A DNA stretch of 64,000 nucleotides, from NCBI RefSeq assembly GCF_014646995.1, contig NZ_BMOI01000010.1:1-64000 (forward strand). Reading direction: 5' to 3'. The translations under genes were made by a program, and so were the position numbers. Each line of letters starts with the position of its first letter. Position 1 is the first letter of the stretch. Source of the DNA: Curtobacterium luteum (GTDB lineage: Bacteria > Actinomycetota > Actinomycetes > Actinomycetales > Microbacteriaceae). This document shows positions 24,241 to 34,063 of this stretch, one piece after another. The notes under the pieces were generated by a model. The model did not search any database. It worked only from the letters and a program-made list of their open reading frames with translations, and was not told the origin of the DNA.

Positions 24241-27200
24241 TTGAACCGTGCAACACCGAACCCCGACCCGACACCACGCCGACTCACCCGCGTCCTGACC
24301 GCCGGCATCGCCGCCGCGGCCCTGGCGTGCGGTGGGCTCGCGGTCGGCGGCGCAGCAGTCGCCGCGCCCGCCAGCCACACCGGCGTGTCCATCCCCGGGC
24401 TGAAGCTCGCGCAGCCGCTGCGTGACGCCAAGCCCACCAAGACGGTCACCGCGTTCGTGCGGACGACCGGCAAGGGCGCGCTCGAGGTCGACGCCCAGGC
24501 GAAGGGCGGGGACCTCACCCGCTCGAAGGCCCCGTCCGCACAGGCGAAGCAGCGCGTGCAGGCGATCAAGTCGACGACCGAGGCCGTGCGCGCCGCCGTG
24601 CAGAAGGCCGACAAGCGCTCGACCGAGCTGTACACGACCGAGTACACCGTCCCCGGTGTCGCCGTCGTCGCGGACGTCGCGGCCCTCCAGGAGATCGCGA
24701 AGCGCTCCGACGTCGAGAGCATCATCCCGCTCACGCCGAAGAAGATCGTCGAGCCGACCGTCAACGCCGACGCCTCGGCCGCGCCCTCCGGCGTCGACCC
24801 GAGCACGGCCAAGGCCGGTGCCGACGGCGTCGCGCCGAAGAACGCCGCGAGCGACGTCTACACCCGGGCGCTCAACGCCTGGACGCAGACCGGCCACACG
24901 GGCAAGGGCGTCAACGTCGCGGTGCTCGACACCGGACTCGACTACACGCAGGCCGACTTCGGCGGCCCCGGCACGGCCGAGGCCTACCAGGCCGCGCTCG
25001 ACTCGACCGCGGCGCCGGCCGACGGCTCGTACGACCCGCAGAAGTTCCTCGGCGGGTACGACTTCGCCGGCCCGACCTACAACGCGGACCCGAGCGACCC
25101 GGACAGCTACCAGCCGGTCCCCGAGCCGGACGACAACCCCATCGACGGCAAGGGCGGCGACCACGGGACGCACGTCTCCGGCACCGTCGCCGGGTACGGT
25201 CTCACCGCCGACAAGCAGACCTTCGACGGCGACTACACGAAGCTCACCGCCCAGCAGGTCCAGGACATGTGGGTCGGCCCCGGCACCGCGCCCGAGGCGG
25301 GCCTCTACGCCCTGAAGGTGTTCGGTGACGGCGGCGGTTCGACCGACCTCACCGGTGCCGCGCTCGACTGGGTCGGCCAGGCGCTCACCGAGGGCAAGGA
25401 CATCAACGTCCTGAACCTCTCGCTCGGCTCCGACTACGGTGCGCCGGACGACCCCGACAACGCCAAGATCGACGCCCTCACCGCCCGCGGTGTCCTCCCG
25501 GTGATCGCCTCCGGCAACGCCGACGACTTCACCGACATCGGTGGTTCCCCGGGGACCGCCGAGGGTGCGCTGACCGTCGCCGCGAGCGCGACCGGCCAGT
25601 CCCTCTACGACGGCGTCGAGGCCACGGCCCCGAGCGACGTCGCGAAGACCTGGCGCGGGCAGTACTCGCAGGACTACCAGGGCACGCTCCCGGTCGAGGG
25701 CGACGTCGCCGTCCCGACCACGGACATCGACGGCTGCAAGCCCTTCACCGGGGCGGACGCCGCGGCGATCGCCGGCAAGGTGGCGTGGCTGAAGTGGACC
25801 GACGGCGCGCTCGAGTGCGGGTCGAAGACCCGCTTCGACAACGTCGCCGCCGCAGGCGGCGCCGGCGTGCTGCTCGCGGGCACGGTCAACACCTTCGACT
25901 CGGGCATCGCCGGGAACGCGACCATCCCGGGAGCCGAGCTGACCAAGGACAGCGTCACGGGCCTCCAGGCCGCCGCGAAGGCGGGGACCCTGCACGTGCG
26001 CTTCGCGGACGAGCTCGAGGGCTTCGAACTCGCCACCGACCCCGAGGCCGTGAACACGCTCGCGTCGTTCACCAGCCGGGGTGTCCACGGTTCCTTCGGT
26101 GACATCGTCAAGCCGGACATCGCGGGCCCTGGCGTCAACGTCATCTCGGCCGCCAACGGCACCGGTGACGGGCGCATGTCGATGAGCGGCACGTCCATGG
26201 CGACCCCGGACGTCGCGGGCATCGCGGCGCTCACGTTCGAGGCGCACCCGACCTGGTCGGCACCGGACGTCAAGGCAGCGCTGATGAACACCGCGACGCA
26301 CGACGTCAAGGACGGCTCCACCACGGCGACCCTGCTCCGCCAGGGCACCGGCAGGGTCGACGCGCTGCAGGCGGTCAACGCCGACACGACGGTCCGGAGC
26401 GTGCAGAACGGCCAGCTCGTCACCGCCTCGTTCGGTGTCGTCGAGGTCGCGGCCAGCACGTCCGAGAAGCGGTCGCTGCTGATCGAGAACACGGACTCCG
26501 TGGCGCACACCTACGACGTGGCCTACCAGTCGCGCGTGGCACAGCCCGGCGTCGCGTTCTCGCTCAGCACGAAGCGCGTCACCGTCCGTGCCGGTGGCGG
26601 TGCCGTCGTCGACCTGACGATGACGGTCGCCGACCCGACGAAGCTCCGCCGGGTGATCGACCCCACGCAGGAGGCCGTCCAGCTGGGCTACCAGCGCGAG
26701 TTCGTCGCCGCGGCGACCGGGCTCGTGACGTTCACCCCGACCGACTCGTCGCTCGACGCGCTGCGCGTCGGCACCTACGCGGCGCCGAAGCCGACGAGCT
26801 ACGTCAAGGGCCACACGGCGACCTTCACGAAGACCCGTGTCGCGGACGTCGAGCTGACCGGGCGCACGCTCGACCAGGGCGGCCTCACCACCGGGTACCA
26901 CGCGGCCGTCGCGCCGTTCGTGCTCGGCGGCACGGACGCTGCGGAGTCGTTCCCGGACGGGTCGGCGAAGCAGTCGCTCCAGGCTGCCGACGTGCGCTCC
27001 TACGGCGCCAGCTACGACAAGGCCTCGGACGTCCTGTCGTTCGGTGTGCAGACGGCCGGTCCCGACGCCAACCCCGGCGCCGTGACCAACGTCGAGGTGT
27101 ACATCGACGTGGACGGTGACGGCACGGACGACTTCCTGGTCTACGACGCCAAGTCCTCCGCGGTCGACGCCACCTTCGTCACGACGATCGACCTCGCCAA

Positions 27201-27897
27201 GGCCGCGTCCGACGACCCGGACGTCGACCCCGTGGTCGACGCCTACCCGCTGAACGGCGGCGCGCCCGGTCAGGACGTCAACACCTTCGACAGCTCCGTC
27301 AAGGTGCTGCCGGTGACGGCCTCCCTGATCGGTGCGACCGGCAAGCTCACCTACCGGGTCGAGACGGAGTCGGCGTACGCGCCGGGTGCCGCGACGACCG
27401 GCTCGTCCGTGGTGGACGTGACCGAGCCGACGACGTTCGACGTCGCGAAGCCCGCGCTCACCTTCGCGCAGGGCGGCACCGGTGGGACGCTCTTCGCCGA
27501 CCAGGGCTCCCTCCAGGTGACCCGTGCCGCCGGTGTGACCGACGCCCAGGTCCTGCTCCTGCACCTCGACAACGGGGTCGGCAAGCAGGCCCAGGTCGTC
27601 GCCACGAAGGTCGTGCCGAAGCTGACGCTCGTGAAGGGCAGCAGCGTCACGATCAGCGGCAAGGCCAAGGTCGGGCAGCGCCTGACCGCGGCCCACGGCA
27701 CCTGGGACGCGAAGGGCGTCACGTACCAGTACCAGTGGTTCCGGAACGGGAAGGCCATCGGGAAGGCGACCGCGTCGAGCTACAAGGTCGCCTCGGCCGA
27801 CGTCGGCTCGACGCTGACGGTGCGCGTGTACGCCAAGGCCAAGGGGTACGTCGACGGATCTTCCACCTCGAAGCCGACCGCGAAGGTCACGAAGTAG
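24241..27897 (+). CDS. Large secreted S8 subtilase with PA and Ig-like domains
   Basis: A 1,218-residue extracellular serine protease. A signal peptide (about residues 1-42) is followed by an I9-type propeptide, then the S8 domain with Asp230 (VAVLDTGLDY), His308 (DHGTHVSGT) and Ser652 (GTSMATPDVAG). A protease-associated domain is inserted between His and Ser (near DGCKPFTGADA). C-terminal to the catalytic part are fibronectin/beta domains and a final Ig-like module (ISGKAKVGQRLTAAHGTWD). I choose TTG 24241, as AGGAG lies 8 nt upstream; GTG 24232 is the alternative and has no site. No sortase signal is seen, so it is probably released. Confidence 0.93.
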   Translation: MNRATPNPDPTPRRLTRVLTAGIAAAALACGGLAVGGAAVAAPASHTGVSIPGLKLAQPLRDAKPTKTVTAFVRTTGKGALEVDAQAKGGDLTRSKAPSAQAKQRVQAIKSTTEAVRAAVQKADKRSTELYTTEYTVPGVAVVADVAALQEIAKRSDVESIIPLTPKKIVEPTVNADASAAPSGVDPSTAKAGADGVAPKNAASDVYTRALNAWTQTGHTGKGVNVAVLDTGLDYTQADFGGPGTAEAYQAALDSTAAPADGSYDPQKFLGGYDFAGPTYNADPSDPDSYQPVPEPDDNPIDGKGGDHGTHVSGTVAGYGLTADKQTFDGDYTKLTAQQVQDMWVGPGTAPEAGLYALKVFGDGGGSTDLTGAALDWVGQALTEGKDINVLNLSLGSDYGAPDDPDNAKIDALTARGVLPVIASGNADDFTDIGGSPGTAEGALTVAASATGQSLYDGVEATAPSDVAKTWRGQYSQDYQGTLPVEGDVAVPTTDIDGCKPFTGADAAAIAGKVAWLKWTDGALECGSKTRFDNVAAAGGAGVLLAGTVNTFDSGIAGNATIPGAELTKDSVTGLQAAAKAGTLHVRFADELEGFELATDPEAVNTLASFTSRGVHGSFGDIVKPDIAGPGVNVISAANGTGDGRMSMSGTSMATPDVAGIAALTFEAHPTWSAPDVKAALMNTATHDVKDGSTTATLLRQGTGRVDALQAVNADTTVRSVQNGQLVTASFGVVEVAASTSEKRSLLIENTDSVAHTYDVAYQSRVAQPGVAFSLSTKRVTVRAGGGAVVDLTMTVADPTKLRRVIDPTQEAVQLGYQREFVAAATGLVTFTPTDSSLDALRVGTYAAPKPTSYVKGHTATFTKTRVADVELTGRTLDQGGLTTGYHAAVAPFVLGGTDAAESFPDGSAKQSLQAADVRSYGASYDKASDVLSFGVQTAGPDANPGAVTNVEVYIDVDGDGTDDFLVYDAKSSAVDATFVTTIDLAKAASDDPDVDPVVDAYPLNGGAPGQDVNTFDSSVKVLPVTASLIGATGKLTYRVETESAYAPGAATTGSSVVDVTEPTTFDVAKPALTFAQGGTGGTLFADQGSLQVTRAAGVTDAQVLLLHLDNGVGKQAQVVATKVVPKLTLVKGSSVTISGKAKVGQRLTAAHGTWDAKGVTYQYQWFRNGKAIGKATASSYKVASADVGSTLTVRVYAKAKGYVDGSSTSKPTAKVTK

Positions 27898-27933
27898 TCG
27901 GACGGTTCGCCCGGAGTGCGCTGACGGGACAGG

Positions 27934-27948
27934 TAGTTAGACAAACTA
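27934..27948. promoter_or_regulatory. Inverted repeat before the 56-residue gene
   Basis: TAGTT-AGACA-AACTA is a perfect 5+5 inverted repeat in an AT-rich island 25 nt upstream of the small gene. It may be an operator or may contain the -10 region. No cognate regulator can be named. Confidence 0.4.
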
Positions 27949-27972
27949 GTTGTTCTCTGGGATGGTGATCGC

Positions 27973-28143
27973 ATGCGAACGCAGAGCGAGATCAAGCAGC
28001 TCCGGGCGAACCCCATGGAGTGGCGTCGACGGGGACTCACCCCGCCCGACGTGATCCAGGCCATGGTCGAGGAACGGCTCCGCGAGCCGGGCCACAGCCA
28101 GCCGGTCGGGGATCCCGCCTACGCGGACTTCTTCCGCAGCTGA
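27973..28143 (+). CDS. Small 56-residue protein of unknown function
   Basis: A short gene starting MRTQSEIKQLRANPMEWRRR and ending DPAYADFFRS. The first half is helical and basic, with a Trp-Arg-Arg-Arg patch; the second half is Pro/Glu-rich. It has no membrane segment. Codon use fits neighbouring genes, and it has its own AT-rich promoter-like region and a strong hairpin (28186-28223) after its stop. These points support a real gene, but the ribosome site is weak. I do not recognise the family. Confidence 0.6.
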   Translation: MRTQSEIKQLRANPMEWRRRGLTPPDVIQAMVEERLREPGHSQPVGDPAYADFFRS

Positions 28144-28185
28144 CGCTGCGGCAGCGGTCGCGATTCGGGCGCGACCGTGCAACCA

Positions 28186-28223
28186 ACGGGAGGCGCGGTG
28201 CCAGGTGGCACCGCGCCTCCCGT
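28186..28223 (+). terminator. Inverted repeat of the GGAGGC family
   Basis: Perfect 18-bp arms (left arm ACGGGAGGCGCGGTGCCA) around GG. It follows the 56-residue gene and precedes purA. A near-identical, longer version is at 53410-53457, where a G/C pair in this stem is replaced by an A/T pair. Confidence 0.75.
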
Positions 28224-28264
28224 CCGTCTGTCCGGACGGTGGCGGGCAGGTGACCAGCCGATAG

Positions 28265-29620
<1,356 letters not shown>

Positions 29621-29622
29621 GC

Positions 29623-30180
29623 ATGCGGGTCCTGTTCGTCTGCAGTGGCAACATCTGCCGGTCGCCGCTCGGAGCACAGGTACTCGTCGCCCGGCTCGGC
29701 CCGGACGCTCCGGCGTTCGAGGTCGAGTCGGCGGGCACCATCGCCGATGACGGCGCCCCCATGGACGGTGCCGCTGCCGAACAGTCGCGCCGACTCGGCG
29801 GCGACGCGGCGTCGCACCGTTCGCGGTACCTGACGCCGGAGATCGTCGAGTCCGCCGACCTCGTGCTCACCGCCGAGCGCTCGCACCGGGCCGCCGTCGT
29901 CTCGCTGGCGCCGCGTGCCACGAAGCGGGCGTTCACGATCAAGCAGTTCGCGCGGGTGCTCGACGGGCTCGAGCCCGGTGACCTCGCCGGGGTCTCGACG
30001 CCCGAGGAGCTCGTCGAGACGGTCGCGCGGCTCCGGGGGACCGTGGCGCCGCCGGCGGACCCGGCCGACGACGATGTCGACGACCCCTACCGGCGCTCGG
30101 CCGCCACGCACGCGCGGGTCGCGGACGAGATCGACGCCGCGGTCACGGTGATCGCGGACGCAATGCGCGCGGTGCGCTGA
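29623..30180 (+). CDS. Low-molecular-weight protein-tyrosine phosphatase
   Basis: A 185-residue cytosolic phosphatase. The P-loop CSGNICRS (Cys7, Arg13) lies at the very N-terminus as in all LMW-PTPs, and the general-acid Asp is in DDPYRRS near the C-terminus. It probably reverses tyrosine phosphorylation, often linked to polysaccharide export, although no kinase gene is nearby. It starts 2 nt after purA and is probably co-transcribed with it. Confidence 0.92.
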   Translation: MRVLFVCSGNICRSPLGAQVLVARLGPDAPAFEVESAGTIADDGAPMDGAAAEQSRRLGGDAASHRSRYLTPEIVESADLVLTAERSHRAAVVSLAPRATKRAFTIKQFARVLDGLEPGDLAGVSTPEELVETVARLRGTVAPPADPADDDVDDPYRRSAATHARVADEIDAAVTVIADAMRAVR

Positions 30181-30242
30181 CGGCGCGGGCTGCGGGCTGC
30201 GGGCTGCGGCCCGCGTGCTGCGGGCTGGTTGGGCGCGTGGCG

Positions 30243-30310
30243 CGAGTCTCGTCGTGAGCGACATGGCTCGCGGCGACCGTCACGAGAGATGTCGCTGACG
30301 GCGAGTCTCG
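30243..30310. repeat. Palindromic repeat, TGAGCGACA family, copy 2
   Basis: CGAGTCTCG flanks on both sides; the inner arms GTGAGCGACAT and ATGTCGCTGAC pair imperfectly, with further pairing in the middle. It lies after the LMW-PTP gene. It is less regular than the copy at 13849. Confidence 0.7.
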
Positions 30311-30373
30311 GCGGCACGGGGGCGAGTCTCGGCGGCACGACGGCGAGTCTCGGCGGCACGGGGGCGAGTCTCG
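30301..30373. repeat. 21-bp tandem repeat built on the CGAGTCTCG flank
   Basis: Three full units of 21 bp (30301-30321, 30322-30342, 30343-30363), core GCGAGTCTCGGCGGCACG, plus a partial fourth. The unit starts with the flank of the adjacent palindrome, so it seems to have grown from it by slippage. It is not convincingly coding in any frame. Confidence 0.85.
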
Positions 30374-30587
30374 CGCGTACCCCGAAAGCAGTTCATCCGC
30401 GGAACGAGTACCCCATCGGGGGACGTGTACCCCGAAGTGCCGTCGTCGCCCCCCGGAAATCCGGGCTTCGGCGATGGACCGCATTGACGGAACCCGTGAA
30501 TCGACGGGGCTGGCTGGCGAGTGGCCCCTCGCTCCCCGTAGCGTTCTGGTGTCAGCACATGTACCCCGGAACGCGAAGGAGCACGAC
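30374..30587 (+). promoter_or_regulatory. Leader region with four GTACCCC heptamers
   Basis: GTACCCC occurs at 30377, 30408, 30427 and 30561. The last copy is 20 nt before the start codon of the 109-residue protein. A TAGCGT hexamer near 30537 may be the -10 site. Regularly placed copies suggest binding sites, but this is an inference. Together with the repeats before it this makes a 407-bp gap with no gene. Confidence 0.4.
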
Positions 30588-30917
30588 ATGAGCACCACTG
30601 TCCAGACCGACTCTCGGGCCGAGGTCACGCTCGACACGGACACCGTGGACACGATCGCCATCCTCGAGGCGGACGCCGCCGTGCACGGTCGCCCGGCGCG
30701 CGCCAAGCTCACCTGGTCGCAGGAGGACGACGGCGAGTGGGTGGCGACCTACGGCGGCTACTTCGGCGGCTCGGTCGACAAGCGCGACGGCCGGTACGTC
30801 GCCTCGGACACGTTCGGCCTCGTCGTGGGCGACTTCGCCTCGCTCGAGGAGGCGCAGGGCCGCCTCGCCGACCAGCTCCACGTCATGCTCCCCCCGGTGA
30901 TCCGTCCCGTGGAGTGA
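30588..30917 (+). CDS. 109-residue protein of unknown function, copy A of a tandem pair
   Basis: An acidic soluble protein with no signal peptide, membrane segment or Cys. The N-terminal half (EVTLDTDTVDTIAILEADA) reads as strand/helix. The middle EWVATYGGYFGGSVDKRDGRYVASDTFG looks like a beta-meander of the kind seen in small DUF-type single-domain proteins. A helix SLEEAQGRLADQLHVMLP closes it. AGGAG lies 7 nt before the ATG. It is about half identical to the protein at 31093, from which it is separated by six 18-bp tandem repeats. Function unknown; the layout suggests a recent local duplication. Confidence 0.85.
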   Translation: MSTTVQTDSRAEVTLDTDTVDTIAILEADAAVHGRPARAKLTWSQEDDGEWVATYGGYFGGSVDKRDGRYVASDTFGLVVGDFASLEEAQGRLADQLHVMLPPVIRPVE

Positions 30918-30963
30918 CGCGACCCGTCACGAGCACCGCTGCGGCCGGCAGCACCCTTACCAC

Positions 30964-31071
30964 CAGCACGCCCCGCACCGCCAGCAGCACCCGTACCGCC
31001 AGCAGCACCCGTACCGCCAGCACGTCCCGTACCGCCAGCACGTCCCGTACCGCCAGCAGCACCTGCATCGC
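30964..31071. repeat. Six 18-bp tandem repeats between duplicated genes
   Basis: Units start at 30964, 30982, 31000, 31018, 31036 and 31054; consensus CAGCAGCACCCGTACCGC with variant CAGCACGTCCCGTACCGC. The period is a multiple of 3 but the preceding gene has already stopped, and no start codon leads into it. It fills most of the gap between the two paralogous genes. Confidence 0.9.
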
Positions 31072-31092
31072 AGCACCACCCGAAGGAGCACC

Positions 31093-31425
31093 ATGAGCAC
31101 CACCGTCACCCACCGCCCGCAGGCCGAGGTGACCCTGGACACCGAGACGATCGAGGTCATCGTCGAGATCGAGGCGCAGGTCATCGCGACCGAGCCGGTC
31201 CGGGCAACGGTGTCCTGGAACGTCGCCGACGAGGGCCTGTGGGTCGCTGACTACGCCGGCTACTACGGCGGCACGGTCGACCGGCAGGGTGCGCACTACT
31301 TCGTCGCGGACACCTTCGGCGCGTACGTCGGTGACTTCCGGTCGCTCGAGGTCGCGCAGGCCAAGCTGGCCGAGCGCCTGCACGTCGTGCTGCCGTCGGT
31401 GCTCCGCCCGGTCGTCCAGGGCTGA
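31093..31425 (+). CDS. 110-residue protein of unknown function, copy B of a tandem pair
   Basis: A paralogue of the protein at 30588. Both start MSTTV and share AEVTLDT, GLWVADYAGYYGGTVD (versus EWVATYGGYFGGSVD), ADTFG, VGDF.SLE.AQ.. LA..LHV.LP and a final RPV. Conservation is strongest in the aromatic Gly-rich middle and the closing helix. AAGGAG lies 6 nt before the ATG. A hairpin at 31462-31492 ends the unit. Family and function are not recognised. Confidence 0.85.
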   Translation: MSTTVTHRPQAEVTLDTETIEVIVEIEAQVIATEPVRATVSWNVADEGLWVADYAGYYGGTVDRQGAHYFVADTFGAYVGDFRSLEVAQAKLAERLHVVLPSVLRPVVQG

Positions 31426-31461
31426 CGACCGACCGCAGCGCAGCGCGCCTCGACCACACCG

Positions 31462-31492
31462 CGCCCCGTCCGGACCTCGTCCGTTCGGGGCG
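31462..31492 (+). terminator. Hairpin after the tandem small-protein genes
   Basis: CGCCCCG at 31462 pairs with CGGGGCG at 31486-31492 and further pairing is possible inside. It begins 37 nt after the stop codon. No clear T tract follows. Confidence 0.55.
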
Positions 31493-31560
31493 TTCGTGCG
31501 TCCGGCAGCTCCGACGACGGGCGTGCAGCGTGGCTGGCGTCAGCGCCCCCGCGTCCGGGA

Positions 31561-32289
31561 TCACACGGGCTCGATGAGCTGCGGCCCCTGGTTCCGCACG
31601 CTGTTCACGGCACGGGAGACCTCGTACTGCTCCAACCCCGCAGCGACCGCCAACGACTCGTGGTCGAGCAGGGCGAGCAGGTCGTCCGTGCCGAGGCCCC
31701 CGTCGAGCCAGTCGTCGTAGCCGCCGGGCGTGAGGAACGCCGGCATGCGGTCGTGCACCTCGCCCGGGGCGACGTGGGCGTCGCGCGTGATGATCGCGAG
31801 GGACAGCCGCCACTTGTCCGGGTCGTCCTCGGGCTTCGTCGGGTCGGGCCAGGCGCTCACCACACCGGCCATCGCGAGGGCACCGCCGGGCTCGTGGACG
31901 AAGTGCGGCTCCTTGCCGTCCTCGCGCACGACCCACTCGTAGTAGCCCTGCGCGGGGACGATGCACCGGTTCGCGGCGAACGCCCGCTTGAACATGCCGC
32001 TCGTCGCGACGGTCTCGATGCGGGCGTTGATCGGCTTCGGCCGCTGCTTCTGGAAGTCCTTCGCCCAGCTCGGCACGAACCCCCAGCTGATCTGCGGGAG
32101 CTCGCGCTGCCCGTGACGCTGGCGCACCGCGTACACGGGGTCGGTCGGTGCGACGTTCCAGCTCGGGGCGAGGCCGGGGCGGACCTCGCCGGTGTCTTCG
32201 TCGACGTGCTCGGTCCGCGCGGCGAGATCACCGACGAGCTCGGGGAGCAGGTCGGCGGTGGTGTCGGAGACGACGAACCTTCCACACAT
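31561..32289 (-). CDS. SOS-response-associated peptidase (SRAP/YedK family)
   Basis: A 242-residue protein of the HMCES/YedK family, which crosslinks to abasic sites in single-stranded DNA through Cys2. It begins MCGRFVVSD, placing Cys at position 2 after Met removal, and has the conserved WNVAPTDPVYAVR, WGFVPSWAKD, NARIETVATS and CIVPAQGYYEW blocks and a late His in VHDRMPAFL. Length is typical. A CAGACT hexamer ends 6 nt before the ATG, so the transcript may be leaderless. Confidence 0.95.
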   Translation of the reverse strand: MCGRFVVSDTTADLLPELVGDLAARTEHVDEDTGEVRPGLAPSWNVAPTDPVYAVRQRHGQRELPQISWGFVPSWAKDFQKQRPKPINARIETVATSGMFKRAFAANRCIVPAQGYYEWVVREDGKEPHFVHEPGGALAMAGVVSAWPDPTKPEDDPDKWRLSLAIITRDAHVAPGEVHDRMPAFLTPGGYDDWLDGGLGTDDLLALLDHESLAVAAGLEQYEVSRAVNSVRNQGPQLIEPV

Positions 32290-32329
32290 GCCGCCAGTCT
32301 GCCCGCCACCGCCGACAGGCGCGCACGGC

Positions 32330-32460
32330 ACCCGCGCACACGCGCACACGCGCACACGCGCACACGCGCACACGCACGCACACGGCACACGCGCACGCGC
32401 ACGAACGCACGAGCGCACGCGCACGAGCACGAGCACGCGAGCACACGAGCGCCCGAGCCC
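32330..32460. repeat. CA/CG-alternating low-complexity tract
   Basis: A run of short purine-pyrimidine repeats of CACACGCG and GCACACGC type, then degenerate ACGAGCAC units. It lies between the SRAP start and the GMC stop. Alternating CA/CG DNA is prone to slippage and can adopt Z-form. I see no coding sense in it. Confidence 0.85.
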
Positions 32461-32470
32461 CCGCCGCGCC

Positions 32471-34063
32471 TCAGGCCTGCGCGCCCGCCATCCCGCGCGC
32501 GCCGCTGCCGTCCGGCGCCTCGGCGAGCATCCGGTCCGCCGTCCGCAGGGACAGCGCCATGATGGTCAGCGCCGGGTTCGCGATGACCGAGCTCGGGAAC
32601 ACCGAGTTGTCGCACACCCACAGGTTCGGCACGTCCCACGAGCGGCCGTCCCGGTCCACGACCGACGACCCTGCCTCGGTGCCCATCCGCGCGGTCCCGA
32701 TCGTGTGCGCGGTGCGCGCGAGGACCCGGACGTCCGTGCCGCCCGCGGCCTCGACGATCGCGGTCATCGTCCTGATCGAGTGGCGCTCGATGGCCTCCTC
32801 GTTCTCCCCGGCGCTGAACGTGACGCGGACCCGCGGGACCCCGTGTGCGTCGAGCTCGTCGGTCAACTCCAGGCGGTTGCGGTCCGACGGCAGGCACTCG
32901 GCGTTGATGCCGACGCCGGCCATCCGCGGGTAGTCCCGCATCGCGTCGACGAGCGCCTTGCCGCGCAGCCCGCCGCCGCGCACGAGGGTCGTGGCGAAGG
33001 TCTGCGGCTGCACGCCGAGGCTCTGGATGAGGTAGCCACCCGCGAAGTCGGCGTCGGCGGGCCGGACGAAGTCCTCCGTGATGATCGAGGACGGGTACCC
33101 GCGGTAGGAGCGCATCGACTCGTCGAACGTCGCCCAGACCTGGGTCGCACCGTGCGCGGTGAAGTTCCGGCCGACCTGGCCACTGGAGTTCGCGAGCCCG
33201 GTGTGGAGCAGCAGTCGCGGGGTCTCGACGCCACCGGCGGCGAGCACGAGCGATCGAGTGCGCTGCCGGTGGTCCCGACCGCCCTGGTGGTAGACGACGG
33301 CCTCGACCCGCCCGCGGGCGTCGAGCTCGATGCCGTGCACGAACGCCTCCGGTCGGATCTCGGCACCGAAGGCGACGGCGGCGGGCAGGTAGGTCGTGTC
33401 CATCGACACCTTCGCCCCGTTGCGGCAGCCCTGGTGGCACGAGCCGCACGAGACGCAGGCCTGGCGCAGGCCGTGGTGCTCCTGGTGCCGGTCCTCGGTC
33501 GTCAGGCCGACGGGTGCGTCGGTGGCGGTGATGCCGAGCGCAGCGGTGCCGCGCATCATCATGTCCGACGACGCGTTGCGCGCCGGCGGTCGCATCCGGT
33601 ACCGCCGCGACGGGTCCCACGGGTAGTACTCGGGTCCGGCGACGCCGACGTCGTGCTCGACGTGCTCGATGTACCCGGTCAGCTCGTCGTGGTCGATCGG
33701 CCAGTCCTCGCCGACGCCGGACTCGGTGCGCAGCTGCAGGTCGTGCCGACTCGGCCGCGGCGTGAAGGCACCCCAGTGCAGTGTCGAGCCGCCGACCCCG
33801 GTCCCGCTGTTGTTCGGGCCGAACGCGGTCGGGACTTCGCCACCGCTGATGCGGTCGTCCATCCAGTTGATGTCCGCGGGGGCGAGCACCTCGTCCGGCG
33901 TGTGGTCCCCGGGCTCCGTGTTGCGACCGGCCTCGAGGGCGACGACCGAGAGGCCGCGCCGCGCGAGGGCTGCCGTCAGGGGAGCCCCTCCGGCCCCCGT
34001 GCCGACGACGACCACGTCGACGACCTCGTCCTCGTCCCAGTGCCGCTGTCCGTCGAGTCTCAT
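32471..34063 (-). CDS. GMC-family FAD oxidoreductase with Cys-rich insert
   Basis: A 530-residue flavoenzyme. The FAD-binding GTGAGG is at residues 21-26, with ALEAG closing the Rossmann unit. The GMC C-terminal domain has the conserved His/Asn region (AHTIGTARMG ... NPALTIMALSLR). A CVSCGSCHQGC insert in the middle resembles the cysteine-rich loop of FAD-dependent sugar dehydrogenases that carry a 3Fe-4S cluster. Those enzymes work with a gluconate 2-dehydrogenase subunit 3 partner, and exactly such a domain is encoded by the upstream gene, which overlaps this start by ATGA. There is no export signal. The substrate, a polyol or sugar, is inferred. Confidence 0.92.
   Translation of the reverse strand: MRLDGQRHWDEDEVVDVVVVGTGAGGAPLTAALARRGLSVVALEAGRNTEPGDHTPDEVLAPADINWMDDRISGGEVPTAFGPNNSGTGVGGSTLHWGAFTPRPSRHDLQLRTESGVGEDWPIDHDELTGYIEHVEHDVGVAGPEYYPWDPSRRYRMRPPARNASSDMMMRGTAALGITATDAPVGLTTEDRHQEHHGLRQACVSCGSCHQGCRNGAKVSMDTTYLPAAVAFGAEIRPEAFVHGIELDARGRVEAVVYHQGGRDHRQRTRSLVLAAGGVETPRLLLHTGLANSSGQVGRNFTAHGATQVWATFDESMRSYRGYPSSIITEDFVRPADADFAGGYLIQSLGVQPQTFATTLVRGGGLRGKALVDAMRDYPRMAGVGINAECLPSDRNRLELTDELDAHGVPRVRVTFSAGENEEAIERHSIRTMTAIVEAAGGTDVRVLARTAHTIGTARMGTEAGSSVVDRDGRSWDVPNLWVCDNSVFPSSVIANPALTIMALSLRTADRMLAEAPDGSGARGMAGAQA

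Noticed and set aside
22744-27696. A 1,650-codon open frame on the minus strand opposite the subtilase gene
   Set aside because: It is a high-GC antisense frame. Only its last 228 codons (22744-23430) are a real gene; the rest has Arg/Gly/Val-biased shadow composition and lies opposite a clear protease.
30229-30591. A 120-codon frame with ASLGGTG repeats, and minus-strand frames over the same repeats
   Set aside because: The apparent protein repeat is just the 21-bp DNA tandem read in one frame; no ribosome site and no similarity to a protein domain.
30964-31071. Possible CRISPR array
   Set aside because: Units are 18 bp and directly abutting with no spacers, and no cas genes are present.
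30737-31096. A frame reading TASSTR repeats through the 18-bp array
   Set aside because: It starts inside copy A in the wrong frame, has no ribosome site, and its repeat is set by the DNA period.
32330-32460. Possible short CRISPR or coding His/Thr tract
   Set aside because: A dinucleotide-scale low-complexity tract with no unit and spacer structure.
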